Assembly: GCA_003280655.1 (NCBI GenBank)
Contig: QCEK01000004.1
Span: forward strand, 1 to 64,000
DNA: 64,000 nucleotides
From: Prochlorococcus sp. AG-355-O17
GTDB lineage: Bacteria; Cyanobacteriota; Cyanobacteriia; PCC-6307; Cyanobiaceae
Reading direction: 5' to 3'
In this document: piece by piece, positions 1-7,330 of the stretch
Position numbering within the stretch: position 1 is the first letter of the stretch
How the letters are laid out: each line of letters begins with the position of its first letter
Program-made: the position numbers and the translations under genes
Notes under the pieces: model-generated
Told to the model about the DNA's origin: nothing
The model's database searches: none
The model's input: the letters and a program-made list of their open reading frames with translations, nothing else

Positions 1-66
1 TCTATAAGTAAATAATAAAAGAAATTAAGATAAAATAAGTGATAGTAATAAATAATCTCTGTGAAA

Positions 67-204
67 ATGAGAAAATTAATAGGTAAACATAAAACTCTTA
101 TAAATTGGTACCAAAAAAAATTTAAATTGAGTGATTATCAATTACTTTGGGTAGTTTTCTTTAAAGGAGTATTAATAACAATAATATTTTTCAAAATTTT
201 TTAA
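67..204 (+). CDS. small membrane protein, unknown function
   Basis: A 45-residue reading frame starting at ATG 67; a GTG two codons upstream (61) is an alternative start. The first half is basic and carries WYQKKFKLSDYQLLW; the second half is a single hydrophobic helix (VVFFKGVLITIIFFKIF). That is the profile of a small single-span inner or thylakoid membrane protein with a positively charged cytoplasmic N-terminus. It lies 90 bases upstream of tatA on the same strand. I do not recognise a family. The coherent basic-then-hydrophobic layout supports a real gene, but AT-rich DNA can produce this by chance. Confidence 0.45.
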   Translation: MRKLIGKHKTLINWYQKKFKLSDYQLLWVVFFKGVLITIIFFKIF

Positions 205-294
205 TATTAAAAAAGCTATTCCAAGAATGAAATTTTCACATGATTTGACTATATTTAATAGTAGATTTCCTAATTAGTTAAATAGTTATCAGTT

Positions 295-561
295 ATGAAT
301 ATATTTGGTGTAGGTTTGCCTGAAGTTACTGTAATACTTATCTTAGCTCTTTTAATTTTTGGTCCCAAAAAGCTTCCAGAATTAGGAAAACAGCTTGGCA
401 AAACTTTGAAAAGCCTTAAAAAAGCGTCGAATGAATTTCAAAATGAAATCGATCAAGTTATGAACGAAGAAGATAAAAATGAATCTCTTAAATCTATAGA
501 AAGCAATCAAACCAATGAAATTAATCAAGAAAAAATAGATTCAGAAAACAGCAAAAAATAA
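295..561 (+). CDS. tatA: Sec-independent translocase protein TatA/TatB family
   Basis: An 88-residue protein with the standard TatA layout: an N-terminal transmembrane helix (about residues 7-21), the FGPKKLPELGKQLGK hinge and amphipathic helix (about 22-42), then an acidic, Asn/Glu-rich tail. TatA-family proteins form the translocation element of the twin-arginine pathway, which exports folded, often cofactor-containing proteins across the plasma and thylakoid membranes. The length suits TatA better than TatB, though single cyanobacterial homologues can be hard to assign. The stop lies four bases before the next gene, suggesting cotranscription. Confidence 0.93.
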   Translation: MNIFGVGLPEVTVILILALLIFGPKKLPELGKQLGKTLKSLKKASNEFQNEIDQVMNEEDKNESLKSIESNQTNEINQEKIDSENSKK

Positions 562-565
562 TATT

Positions 566-958
566 TTGGATAGGCCCATAACCCCCATAGACGAATTTGA
601 AAGAGCATTAGATAAAGCAGCTCTTACTAAAGAAGAATATGAATTAATAGACTACATCCGCTATACAAGTGTTTTTACGCAGCCTAGTCTTATTAAAGAT
701 TTAAAAAGGCCATCAAAGCCTCCTCTTTTGTCAGTTCTATGTCAAATTTGCAGAAAAATTGGTTCGGAGATGCCAGATCATTTCAAAAAAGTAATTGAGT
801 GGTCAATTGAAATAAGTGATCACAACGCAAAATGGGATGCTCATTTAATTTGCGCAGAAGCATTGAATATAGACAAAATCCCATTAAGTCCTATTCATGG
901 AACAACTTTATTTGATGTTCTTGTTGTACACAAAGAATTATTTCTTGGATTTGATTAA
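566..958 (+). CDS. conserved-looking protein of unknown function
   Basis: A 130-residue soluble protein starting at TTG 566, four bases after the tatA stop, so probably translated from the tatA message. The upstream frame offers no ATG. It has no signal peptide or membrane helix; the sequence is mixed alpha-type with a central run KPPLLSVLCQICRKIG containing two Cys (C82, C85) spaced CxxC. I do not recognise the family. The CxxC pair is alone, so a zinc site is not established. Confidence 0.7.
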   Translation: MDRPITPIDEFERALDKAALTKEEYELIDYIRYTSVFTQPSLIKDLKRPSKPPLLSVLCQICRKIGSEMPDHFKKVIEWSIEISDHNAKWDAHLICAEALNIDKIPLSPIHGTTLFDVLVVHKELFLGFD

Positions 959-959
959 A

Positions 960-1277
960 TTAATCATCTAAAGGCACAGAATCAGTATCTATAACTTCCG
1001 AATCATCATACTTATTTATTTTATTTTCAATCCAGTTATTTATATAACTAACTAAAGGCAATGAACCTCTAAAAATAAAAATAGAGGTAGGCAAAGCGCT
1101 TAATAAACCGACTACAGGACTTTTAAAAAGTAATCTTCCGGCTTTTATGTTAAATAAAATAATAAGCGCTGAGGGAACTATAACTTTAACTACTGTTTTG
1201 AGCGCCTCAAGCCAACCGACACGATATATCCACCAAATTAAAATTATGCCAACTATATAGAGGAATAAGTAAGTCAT
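960..1277 (-). CDS. small membrane protein, unknown function
   Basis: A 105-residue protein with an N-terminal hydrophobic helix (residues 3-17), a second helix around 30-43 and a third weaker segment around 54-72, then an acidic tail ending DSVPLDD. The central stretch KAGRLLFKSPVVGLLSALPTS is Gly/Leu/Ser-rich. It converges tail-to-tail with the preceding plus-strand gene with one base between them. A polytopic membrane protein is the safest statement; the function is not recognisable. Confidence 0.65.
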   Translation of the reverse strand: MTYLFLYIVGIILIWWIYRVGWLEALKTVVKVIVPSALIILFNIKAGRLLFKSPVVGLLSALPTSIFIFRGSLPLVSYINNWIENKINKYDDSEVIDTDSVPLDD

Positions 1278-1368
1278 AAAAATAGTATAATGATTATCTA
1301 TTTATCTTGTTCTTGCTAAGAAAAAGATTTTATAAATTTCTTTAACATCAATCAATCAAATTCTTGTA

Positions 1369-1584
1369 ATGAGTTTTTCTGAAATAAGAAAATTTTTAAT
1401 TAAGATGCAATCTGATGAAGAATTAAAAAAGCAGGTTACTACATCCTCTACAGCAGATGATGTAGCCCTAATAGGTCAACGCTTAGGTTATGACTTTTCA
1501 GGAGATGATCTCTTAAGATTTAATGGACAAAAAGTTGATAAAGTTACCGTAAGAAAGGTAGATCATCCAGGAGAATACCACTAA
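1369..1584 (+). CDS. Nif11-like domain protein
   Basis: A 71-residue protein whose first 55 residues follow the Nif11 pattern: MSFSEIRKFLIKMQSDEELKK, a short loop, ADDVALIGQRLGYDFSGDDL. Nif11 domains occur as small stand-alone proteins in nitrogen fixers and picocyanobacteria, and as leader peptides of lanthipeptide-like precursors (prochlorosins). This copy has no Cys and no Gly-Gly cleavage site before a core, and no LanM-type modification enzyme lies nearby, so a precursor role is unlikely here. It is separated by a single base from the convergent gene downstream. Function unknown. Confidence 0.8.
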   Translation: MSFSEIRKFLIKMQSDEELKKQVTTSSTADDVALIGQRLGYDFSGDDLLRFNGQKVDKVTVRKVDHPGEYH

Positions 1585-1585
1585 A

Positions 1586-2095
1586 TTAAGACTTAACCCA
1601 TATTGCAAGCCCTCCGCCTCTGCCCCGAGCACATAACCAATTATCTTTAGTGCTAATTCCTACAAGTGAGAAAAAAGGCATTTTTTTATCTTCTGGTTTT
1701 TTTAATTCTTTATTAAATATAGGAAAATTACTAATACTAATTTTCAATTCTTCAAAATAGAAAGCCAATAGAGGTCTAATCCCTTTTAATTCTGCGCTAC
1801 CTATAAAAGTAATATTTAATAATCCGAAATTAATTGAATTTTTTATTTCATAATTTATTTGATCCTCTTTATTTTTACTTTTCAATTCGAGTCTTGCCGA
1901 CAATACTTGGAGAATCGAACTGGGTATATTTTTGATTTCATCTGACTCCTTGCCCCATACATACTTAAACTTCCATATTCCTAACAATTCCTCATATACA
2001 ATTCCACTACCATTTTTTTGGGAATTTTTTTCTAATAGTTTTATCTCATTAATATCAGGAAAGTGTTTCATAATAGATCTTAATCTAAGAATCAA
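1586..2095 (-). CDS. PAP/fibrillin-like protein (tentative)
   Basis: A 169-residue soluble protein. The layout matches plastid lipid-associated proteins (fibrillins): an early LLGIWKFKYVW segment, a middle beta-rich part with GSAELKGIRPLLAFYFEELKI, and a C-terminal WLCARGRGGGLAIWVK motif, which resembles the conserved end of that family. Fibrillins bind lipids or quinones at thylakoids and plastoglobules. There are four Met or near-start options at the N-terminus; the second Met (residue 9) would give a 161-residue protein. The family assignment is pattern recognition and should be treated as probable, not proven. Confidence 0.72.
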   Translation of the reverse strand: MILRLRSIMKHFPDINEIKLLEKNSQKNGSGIVYEELLGIWKFKYVWGKESDEIKNIPSSILQVLSARLELKSKNKEDQINYEIKNSINFGLLNITFIGSAELKGIRPLLAFYFEELKISISNFPIFNKELKKPEDKKMPFFSLVGISTKDNWLCARGRGGGLAIWVKS

Positions 2096-2118
2096 ATACT
2101 AAGATAACTTCTTAAAAA

Positions 2119-2355
2119 ATGTTCTTAGTTAAAAAATCTCTCCAAAAAGATTTCTTTATTTCAAAATATTTCCAAAAAAATAATTTTATGGCACACATAA
2201 GGAACAAGATCCCGTTAATATGTTTACATATAGTAACTAAATCAATGGATTTCATCTCTAAAAGTCAAGGATACATCCCTCTAAAAGCAGTCCCTTACAT
2301 ATTTTTCCTAGCTGTTATACTAAGTATTACTACTTCAACTAATACATTTGTCTAA
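2119..2355 (+). CDS. possible small membrane protein (doubtful)
   Basis: A 78-residue open frame between the fibrillin-like gene and the CrtISO-like gene, on the same strand as the latter. It is basic and Phe/Lys/Ile-rich at the start and ends in a hydrophobic segment (KAVPYIFFLAVILSITTS). An internal ATG (residue 24, MAHIRNKIP) may be the true start if the gene is real. No recognisable family and no supporting overlap with a neighbour, so it could equally be a chance frame in the 5' region of the next gene. Confidence 0.3.
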   Translation: MFLVKKSLQKDFFISKYFQKNNFMAHIRNKIPLICLHIVTKSMDFISKSQGYIPLKAVPYIFFLAVILSITTSTNTFV

Positions 2356-2394
2356 AACTAATTAGTTTTGGGAGAAGAGTAAAGTAAATAATTA

Positions 2395-3924
2395 ATGGAA
2401 AAGTACGATGTTGTAATAGTAGGTAGTGGAATAGGTGGATTGTGTTGCGGTTCGATTCTGGCTTTAGCAGGCAAAAAAGTACTTATATGTGAAGCTCATA
2501 GCCAGCCAGGAGGTGTTGCTCACAGTTTCAAAAGAAATGGTTACACTTTCGAATCAGGTCCTTCGTTGTGGAGTGGAATAGGTAAATGGCCGACAACTAA
2601 TCCCCTAGGGCAAATTCTTAAATTACTTGATGAAGAGGTTGAACTATTTCAATACAAAGGTTGGCAAGTAATTGTCCCAGAAGGCGATTTTTATCTTGAT
2701 GTGGGGGAAGAACCTTTTAAACAAACAATTAAAACTTTAAGAGGTGAGAAATCTGTTCAAGAATGGGAATCATTTATTTCCGGAATAAAACCTCTTAGCC
2801 AAATAATAAATGAAATACCTTTACTCTCATTTTCTCCCGAATCGATAAATTTCTTCGATCTAATAAATTTAACCTCAAAATTTTTACCTAATATCAATCA
2901 AATACCAAAAATTAATAAAGGCTTTGGGAATTTAGTAAATAATCATCTAGATGATCCTTTTCTCAGAAATTGGGTTGATTTATTGAGCTTTTTGATAAGT
3001 GGTATGTCAATGCATGATACAAATACAGCTGCGATGGCTACTTTATTTAACGAATGGTTTGAACCAAATTCATACCTTGAATACCCCAAAGGAGGTAGTG
3101 AATCTATCGTAAAAGCCTTAGTTAATGGATTTAAAAAAAATGGAGGAGAATTAATTCTTTCTTCAAGAGTAAAGACAATTAACTTCAATAAAAATTTAGC
3201 TACAGGTATAACTCTTAATAATGGTTCTAGTTATAGTTGTGAATCTGTTGTCACGAATACTGATGTTTGGAATTTAAAAAAGTTAATTCCAAATGAAATT
3301 TCAAAAAGATGGAATACAAAAGTTTTGAACCCTAATAAATGTGATTCTTTCCTTCATATACATCTAGGTTTTGATGCTGATGGTCTTGAAAATTTGCCAA
3401 TACATGCCATACATGTTGATGAGTGGGAAAAAGGTATAACCGCAGAAAGAAATATAGCTGTATTTTCAATCCCATCTGTTTTAGATAAAAATATGGCCCC
3501 TGAAGGGAAGCATGTTCTTCATGGATATACTCCCGCAAATGAACCTTGGGAAATTTGGGAAAACCTAAATCCAAAGGAATTAGAATATAGAAATTTGAAA
3601 GAAGAAAGATGTTCAATATTCCTTAATGCAGTGCGAAAATTCATCCCTGATATAGATGAAAGGATTGATTTAAAGATGCTAGGAACCCCAATCACTCATA
3701 AAAAATTCACCAATACCTATTGCGGTAGTTACGGCCCTGCATTATCTGCAGCAAAAGGTCTTTTCCCAGGCTGCAAAACTCCAGTTAAAAATTTGTTTAC
3801 TTGCGGTGCAAGTACATTTCCAGGTATTGGAATTCCTGCTGTTTCAGCAAGTGGCGCTTACGCAGCTGAAAAAATTATTGGTAAAAAAGAGTTTAAAACT
3901 CTTCTTAAGAAAATAAATTTATGA
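2395..3924 (+). CDS. CrtISO-like FAD-dependent oxidoreductase
   Basis: A 509-residue flavoprotein. It opens with the dinucleotide-binding motif VVIVGSGIGGLCCGSILALAG, followed by the phytoene-desaturase-type continuation EAHSQPGGVAHSFKRNGYTFESGPS, and ends with the second FAD motif NLFTCGASTFPGIGIPAVSASGAYAAEKI. This arrangement and length fit the carotene isomerase/desaturase superfamily (CrtISO, CrtH, CruO, RetSat). It contains PKGGSESIVKALVNGFKKNGGE, typical of these enzymes. Whether it isomerises prolycopene or acts on another polyene or alcohol cannot be settled from sequence alone. It is transcribed alone, with an AT-rich spacer downstream. Confidence 0.88.
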   Translation: MEKYDVVIVGSGIGGLCCGSILALAGKKVLICEAHSQPGGVAHSFKRNGYTFESGPSLWSGIGKWPTTNPLGQILKLLDEEVELFQYKGWQVIVPEGDFYLDVGEEPFKQTIKTLRGEKSVQEWESFISGIKPLSQIINEIPLLSFSPESINFFDLINLTSKFLPNINQIPKINKGFGNLVNNHLDDPFLRNWVDLLSFLISGMSMHDTNTAAMATLFNEWFEPNSYLEYPKGGSESIVKALVNGFKKNGGELILSSRVKTINFNKNLATGITLNNGSSYSCESVVTNTDVWNLKKLIPNEISKRWNTKVLNPNKCDSFLHIHLGFDADGLENLPIHAIHVDEWEKGITAERNIAVFSIPSVLDKNMAPEGKHVLHGYTPANEPWEIWENLNPKELEYRNLKEERCSIFLNAVRKFIPDIDERIDLKMLGTPITHKKFTNTYCGSYGPALSAAKGLFPGCKTPVKNLFTCGASTFPGIGIPAVSASGAYAAEKIIGKKEFKTLLKKINL

Positions 3925-4041
3925 ATCAAGTTATTTTTTATAACTCTACAAATACTTAGTTAAGAAATAAGAATAAAGAAAGCAAAAACGTTCAATAATG
4001 ATAATCTTTATCTGAACATAAACTTAACTTATAGCTCTTAT

Positions 4042-4245
4042 ATGTTTTTCTTATCAATTCCTCAAGCCTGGCATTTAGTTGGCACTTGGTCAGAACAACT
4101 TCCAAACGAGTCAAATCTTATAGGAATGGGCCAAACAGAATTAATGATGACTTTGCATTCAATATTCGTTCCCCTCTTACTTGTAATTTCATATTACCTA
4201 TTCAATAGACTTAACAAAAACGAATCAAAGAAAATTAAAGGATGA
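4042..4245 (+). CDS. small single-span membrane protein, unknown
   Basis: A 67-residue protein with an N-terminal SIPQAWHLVGTWSEQLPNES segment, a Met-rich stretch (GMGQTELMMTLHS), one clear transmembrane helix (IFVPLLLVISYYLF) and a basic tail (NRLNKNESKKIKG). The tail charge suggests a cytoplasmic or stromal-side C-terminus. The features are coherent for a real short membrane protein, but I recognise no family. It ends 11 bases before the convergent gene. Confidence 0.6.
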   Translation: MFFLSIPQAWHLVGTWSEQLPNESNLIGMGQTELMMTLHSIFVPLLLVISYYLFNRLNKNESKKIKG

Positions 4246-4256
4246 TCGTTTAAAGT

Positions 4257-4547
4257 TTATTTAGCTGAACTTCTTCTAACTACTTTTCTGCCTGTAGATG
4301 TATCAACTCCGCTTGAATCTTTAGTTTGTGAATTAGATTCAACATTATCAACATCACTTTTATCCATTTCTGCGCAAACACCTACTACCATGGCAGCTTG
4401 CATTTGATCTGGTAAATCTCCAATAGTTAATAAGGCCTTTAAAACTAATTGAAGTCGAGTTTGCCGATCTATTTCAGGTCTTAGTTTTTTTACGGTATTC
4501 CAAAGTTCTTGGGTAACTTCTTTTAAAAGTTCTCGATCAACAGCCAA
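4257..4547 (-). CDS. conserved-looking small soluble protein, unknown
   Basis: A 96-residue protein. Residues 1-65 form a predicted helical domain (RELLKEVTQELWNTVKKLRP, then QTRLQLVLKALLTIGDLPDQ), followed by a Ser/Asp/Thr-rich flexible tail ending in basic RKVVRRSSAK. No membrane segment. The compact helical domain plus low-complexity tail looks like a genuine cyanobacterial small protein; I cannot name it. Confidence 0.7.
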   Translation of the reverse strand: MAVDRELLKEVTQELWNTVKKLRPEIDRQTRLQLVLKALLTIGDLPDQMQAAMVVGVCAEMDKSDVDNVESNSQTKDSSGVDTSTGRKVVRRSSAK

Positions 4548-4637
4548 ATTAAATCCTTCTTGTATTTCTACTAATCTAACAAAAAATTGGATCTCGTAAA
4601 ATAATATTCAATAAAAAGATTGTTAGTTAATATTTTT

Positions 4638-4844
4638 CTATCCGAATACGAGTTGCATTTGTTGGTGTAATTCATTCTTCTCTTGCAAAAGTTTATCTTT
4701 TACAATCTTTTTTAGAATAAAAGTTCTATAAAATTTTTTTTGAATCTTTATTGGAGTATTTTCAAACTTTACATTTTTGCTTATTAGAGAATTCCACTCT
4801 TTTGAATTAAAAGGGGCATAAGGAGAAGATGAAATCACTTTCAT
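4638..4844 (-). CDS. small basic protein, unknown
   Basis: A 68-residue basic protein (NVKFENTPIKIQKKFYRTFILKKIVKDKLLQEK) with no membrane segment or recognised motif. Its start lies 13 bases from a perfect 10-bp inverted repeat (4858-4881) and 28 bases from a LexA-like sequence (4873-4886), both on the promoter side. That placement is the best argument that it is expressed and regulated. Function unknown. Confidence 0.5.
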   Translation of the reverse strand: MKVISSSPYAPFNSKEWNSLISKNVKFENTPIKIQKKFYRTFILKKIVKDKLLQEKNELHQQMQLVFG

Positions 4845-4857
4845 GTCTTAACAATAC

Positions 4858-4881
4858 ATCTGTACTAATAGTAGTACAGAT
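4858..4881. repeat. perfect 10-bp inverted repeat upstream of the 68-residue gene
   Basis: The sequence ATCTGTACTA, a four-base loop ATAG, then TAGTACAGAT. It lies immediately upstream of the minus-strand gene that starts at 4844, with no T-tract on either side, so it looks more like a protein-binding site than a terminator. Confidence 0.7.
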
Positions 4882-4886
4882 TTACT
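4873..4886. promoter_or_regulatory. LexA-box-like site
   Basis: AGTACAGATTTACT matches the published cyanobacterial SOS-box consensus AGTACWNWTGTACT at all but one defined position (T for the G of TGTACT). It overlaps the right arm of the inverted repeat at 4858-4881 and sits 28 bases upstream of the minus-strand start at 4844. One mismatch in AT-rich DNA is suggestive only. Confidence 0.3.
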
Positions 4887-5146
4887 ATTATGCAACAATT
4901 GAGTCGACTTTTCTTAAATTTTAGAGTGTCTTTGAAAATGCATTGATTTTTTTTATCTAATTTGTGGGAATTATAAGTTTGATAAATGAATAAAAGTATC
5001 ATAAATAACTTATTGATCCCTTTTTTTAGTGTCTTAAGACTTTTATTGCTTAAAAACCTTTTAAAATAGTTAATTTGTTGAAATTAACATTGACAAGATA
5101 TGTTTAGTAATCCTTCCTATAAAAAGAATAATAAATTGATCGCAAA
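4887..5146. other. AT-rich spacer, nothing recognised
   Basis: Together with the preceding regulatory motifs this makes a roughly 300-base gap. It holds long A/T runs and one 27-codon open frame (4986-5069) that I do not consider supported. No RNA gene or hairpin with a T-tract was seen. It probably carries the promoter of the gene at 5147. Confidence 0.5.
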
Positions 5147-5455
5147 ATGCTTCTTAGTAATTCAAAAAGACTAAAAATCCAAGGAATAATTAAAAGAATT
5201 GCTCAAGATAAATCAATTACATTAGAAGAAAGAATATATGTCGAGAAATTTGCACACCATAACTCTACAATTTCTCTTTGGCTGAAAAAAGCTAACAGTT
5301 TTAGAAGGAATGGTACGAAAAATGATGGGGGGATTGATAACCTCTTACAATCATTTGGGATAGATGGACTAGATAAAGAAAATCATTTCAACCCTAATGA
5401 AGATGATATATCGGATTGGTTTGGCGGTGCCCCTGGTTGGCTAAGGAGAAGCTAG
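5147..5455 (+). CDS. small protein with C-terminal Trp/Gly/Pro motif, unknown
   Basis: A 102-residue soluble protein. The first 55 residues are basic and helical (KRLKIQGIIKRIAQDKSITLEERIYVEKFA), followed by a loop and an acidic segment (NPNEDDISDW) and a distinctive ending FGGAPGWLRRS. The layout of a helical body plus a short Trp-Gly-Pro tail suggests a real conserved protein. I do not recognise the family. An overlapping frame starting inside its end (5416-5694) was rejected. Confidence 0.6.
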   Translation: MLLSNSKRLKIQGIIKRIAQDKSITLEERIYVEKFAHHNSTISLWLKKANSFRRNGTKNDGGIDNLLQSFGIDGLDKENHFNPNEDDISDWFGGAPGWLRRS

Positions 5456-5728
5456 ATCCATTAATTATTCAATTTACCCAGGCTATCTTACACAAATATA
5501 AGCTCATAAAAGATATAAATACCCAAAAAACCCATGGTATAAATTTAATCGGAACTAAATATTTTTTTGAAAAGGTTTTCATATTTATTTTTCTTTTAGA
5601 TTATTTCTTCCTTACAGTTTTTGAAAATAGGTTTAATTGCTCTATTTATAAATTAAACAATATTCGAAACCTCAAAGATATTAAATCACTTTGAGTAGAT
5701 AAAGTTAATTAGCCTTAATCTTCACAAT

Positions 5729-5869
5729 CTAAGCAACTTTATTTTCAATGTTCTTTGAAAAATTTACTATTTTTGACTCATCATGGTCTGAATCATTCCA
5801 AAATTTTATAAGTCTTTCTAATTCATCAATCCTTTTTTTGGCATTTGCAATTTTTTCAGTAGTTGTCAT
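5729..5869 (-). CDS. 46-residue helical small protein, unknown
   Basis: A 46-residue protein, MTTTEKIANAKKRIDELERL followed by IKFWNDSDHDESKIVNFSKN and a short end. Residues 3-25 have an a/d heptad pattern (I7, A11, I15, L18, L21) and high charge, suggesting a short coiled coil or amphipathic helix. It is followed by a polar acidic segment. The balanced composition, unlike the surrounding A/T noise, supports a real gene. No family recognised. Confidence 0.55.
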   Translation of the reverse strand: MTTTEKIANAKKRIDELERLIKFWNDSDHDESKIVNFSKNIENKVA

Positions 5870-6024
5870 ATAAAATTTTTATCTATCCAATTAATGCATG
5901 AAAAAAAAATATTTCAATGGAAGTAACAATTTTTAGACTATAAATATTAATTTTTGGTTAATTACTTAAATACATCATAGTCCTCGAACGGGTGAGTAAT
6001 TATACTTAAAGAAAAACTAAATCC

Positions 6025-6534
6025 ATGAAGAAATTAAATTCTTTGATTTTGAACAGCACAGTTAACTTCTTAGACTTCATATACTCTGGTAGATCTTTAC
6101 AAAGATTTTGGGTTTTAGAAGTTATAGCTAGATCACCTTATTTTGCATTTCTTTCTGTTCTTCATTTTAAAGAATCTCTAGGAATTAAAAATGAGAAAAC
6201 TATGATTTTAATGAAAGAACATTTTTATCAAGCTATTAACGAAACTGAGCATCTTAAAGAAATGGAGAAAAGAGGAGGTGATAGGTTCTGGATTGATAGA
6301 TTTTTTGCGAGACACCTTGTTCTTGTCTATTACTGGATCATGGTTTTTTATTATTTCCTCTCTCCAGCTAATGCTTATGATGTAAACATAAAAATCGAAG
6401 AACATGCATTTGAAACTTATTCCAAATATTTAATAGATAATCCAAATGATCAAAAAATAAAAGAAATTGCCCAAGATGAATTAAATCATGTCCAAGAACT
6501 TAACGAAGCTTTGTCAATGCTTACAACAGTTTAG
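6025..6534 (+). CDS. ptox: plastoquinol terminal oxidase (PTOX, alternative oxidase family)
   Basis: A 169-residue membrane-bound di-iron oxidase that moves electrons from plastoquinol to oxygen, forming water and relieving over-reduction of the photosynthetic chain. The AOX/PTOX signature LEVIARSPYFAFLSVLHF is at 31-48. The expected iron ligands are present: E32, E73 and H76 (NETEH), E125 (EEHAFETY) and E152 and H155 (DELNH), so the active site looks intact. It is shorter than plant PTOX because it lacks a transit peptide. The gene converges with an NdhF-like fragment and overlaps it by four bases. PTOX is sporadic among marine picocyanobacteria and linked with high light and low iron. Confidence 0.95.
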   Translation: MKKLNSLILNSTVNFLDFIYSGRSLQRFWVLEVIARSPYFAFLSVLHFKESLGIKNEKTMILMKEHFYQAINETEHLKEMEKRGGDRFWIDRFFARHLVLVYYWIMVFYYFLSPANAYDVNIKIEEHAFETYSKYLIDNPNDQKIKEIAQDELNHVQELNEALSMLTTV

Positions 6535-6965
6535 ATTAGTGCTGAGAAATCTATCAGCAATATTGAGAGTATCACCGAAGAAGAAATTAATCCTAGGCTG
6601 ATCATTAATGAGACGTAACCTTTTTTTCTAGGCAATTTATAAAAAGATATTCCAATAATTAATATCATTATTAATGAGAAAAAAATTATAATCTTTTCAT
6701 TTACTAAATTGAGATGTATAACTAAATTTTTTTCTTCAAAAAATTTGAGAAATTCAGATAAAACTAATTCTTCTTCTATTTTCTTAAAATAGTCAAATAA
6801 GCTTATAAAAGCAGAACTTAATAAAGATAATGCAACCAGTGCAGTAACTGGTTTTGTTAACCTGTTAAGTGTTCTGTTAAAACTTGCCAATAAAATAAGA
6901 ATAAATAAAGAGGTTATTAAAGGTATTAAAGGTATAAGAGTTGTTGAATTTATGAAATTTCCCAC
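6531..6965 (-). CDS. NdhF/NuoL N-terminus-like membrane protein
   Basis: A 144-residue polytopic protein with about four transmembrane helices (residues 8-28, 40-60, 86-106, 116-140). The beginning (LIPLIPLITSLFILILLASF, NRLTKPVTALVAL) and end (LPRKKGYVSLMISLGLISSS) resemble the first four helices of the NDH-1 antiporter-like subunit NdhF/NuoL, but the protein stops before the conserved proton-channel helices. It could be a truncated paralogue, an assembly or regulatory piece, or an unrelated four-helix protein. It converges with PTOX, overlapping by four bases. The likeness is by eye and needs a profile search. Confidence 0.6.
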   Translation of the reverse strand: MGNFINSTTLIPLIPLITSLFILILLASFNRTLNRLTKPVTALVALSLLSSAFISLFDYFKKIEEELVLSEFLKFFEEKNLVIHLNLVNEKIIIFFSLIMILIIGISFYKLPRKKGYVSLMISLGLISSSVILSILLIDFSALI

Positions 6966-7112
6966 GGAAAAAATATGTATCTAACTTAAAATTTTATATT
7001 ATTTCGACGCGTTATTTTATTAAATAAGATTTTTTAAAATCTAGAATGTAATTAGTACCTATTGCATTCTGTGTAAATTGATACCAAAATTAAATTAGTA
7101 TTGAAAAATAAA

Positions 7113-7214
7113 ATGTTAGCCATTTCTGAAATTATTATTGCAAGTGCTATCTTCCTGGGAATTGTATATTGGGAAGTTAAATTCCTATATACCAAAACTA
7201 CTGTAGCGAAATAA
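7113..7214 (+). CDS. 33-residue single-span membrane protein
   Basis: Begins MLAISEIIIASAIFLGIVYW and ends EVKFLYTKTTVAK: one transmembrane helix and a short basic tail, the shape of small thylakoid proteins. It does not match PsbM, PsbT, PetG, PetL, PetM, PetN or PsaI patterns that I know. ATG start; a modest A-rich leader. Possibly a picocyanobacterial microprotein, function unknown. Confidence 0.45.
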   Translation: MLAISEIIIASAIFLGIVYWEVKFLYTKTTVAK

Positions 7215-7330
7215 ATTCACTCAAAACAGGAAAATTAAAAGCGTAGAAAATTTAAAAAAAATTTAAGAATTTAAGTTGACAAAAAAAGCTTTAAATATGA
7301 GAGAATAAACACAATTATTCAGCCCCTCTA

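Noticed and set aside
4986-5069. 27-codon hydrophobic frame in the spacer before 5147
   Set aside because: Too short and of a composition expected by chance; no coupling or motif.
5416-5694. 92-codon frame overlapping the end of the 102-residue gene
   Set aside because: Starts inside another gene in a different frame, has random AT-rich composition, and no recognisable pattern.
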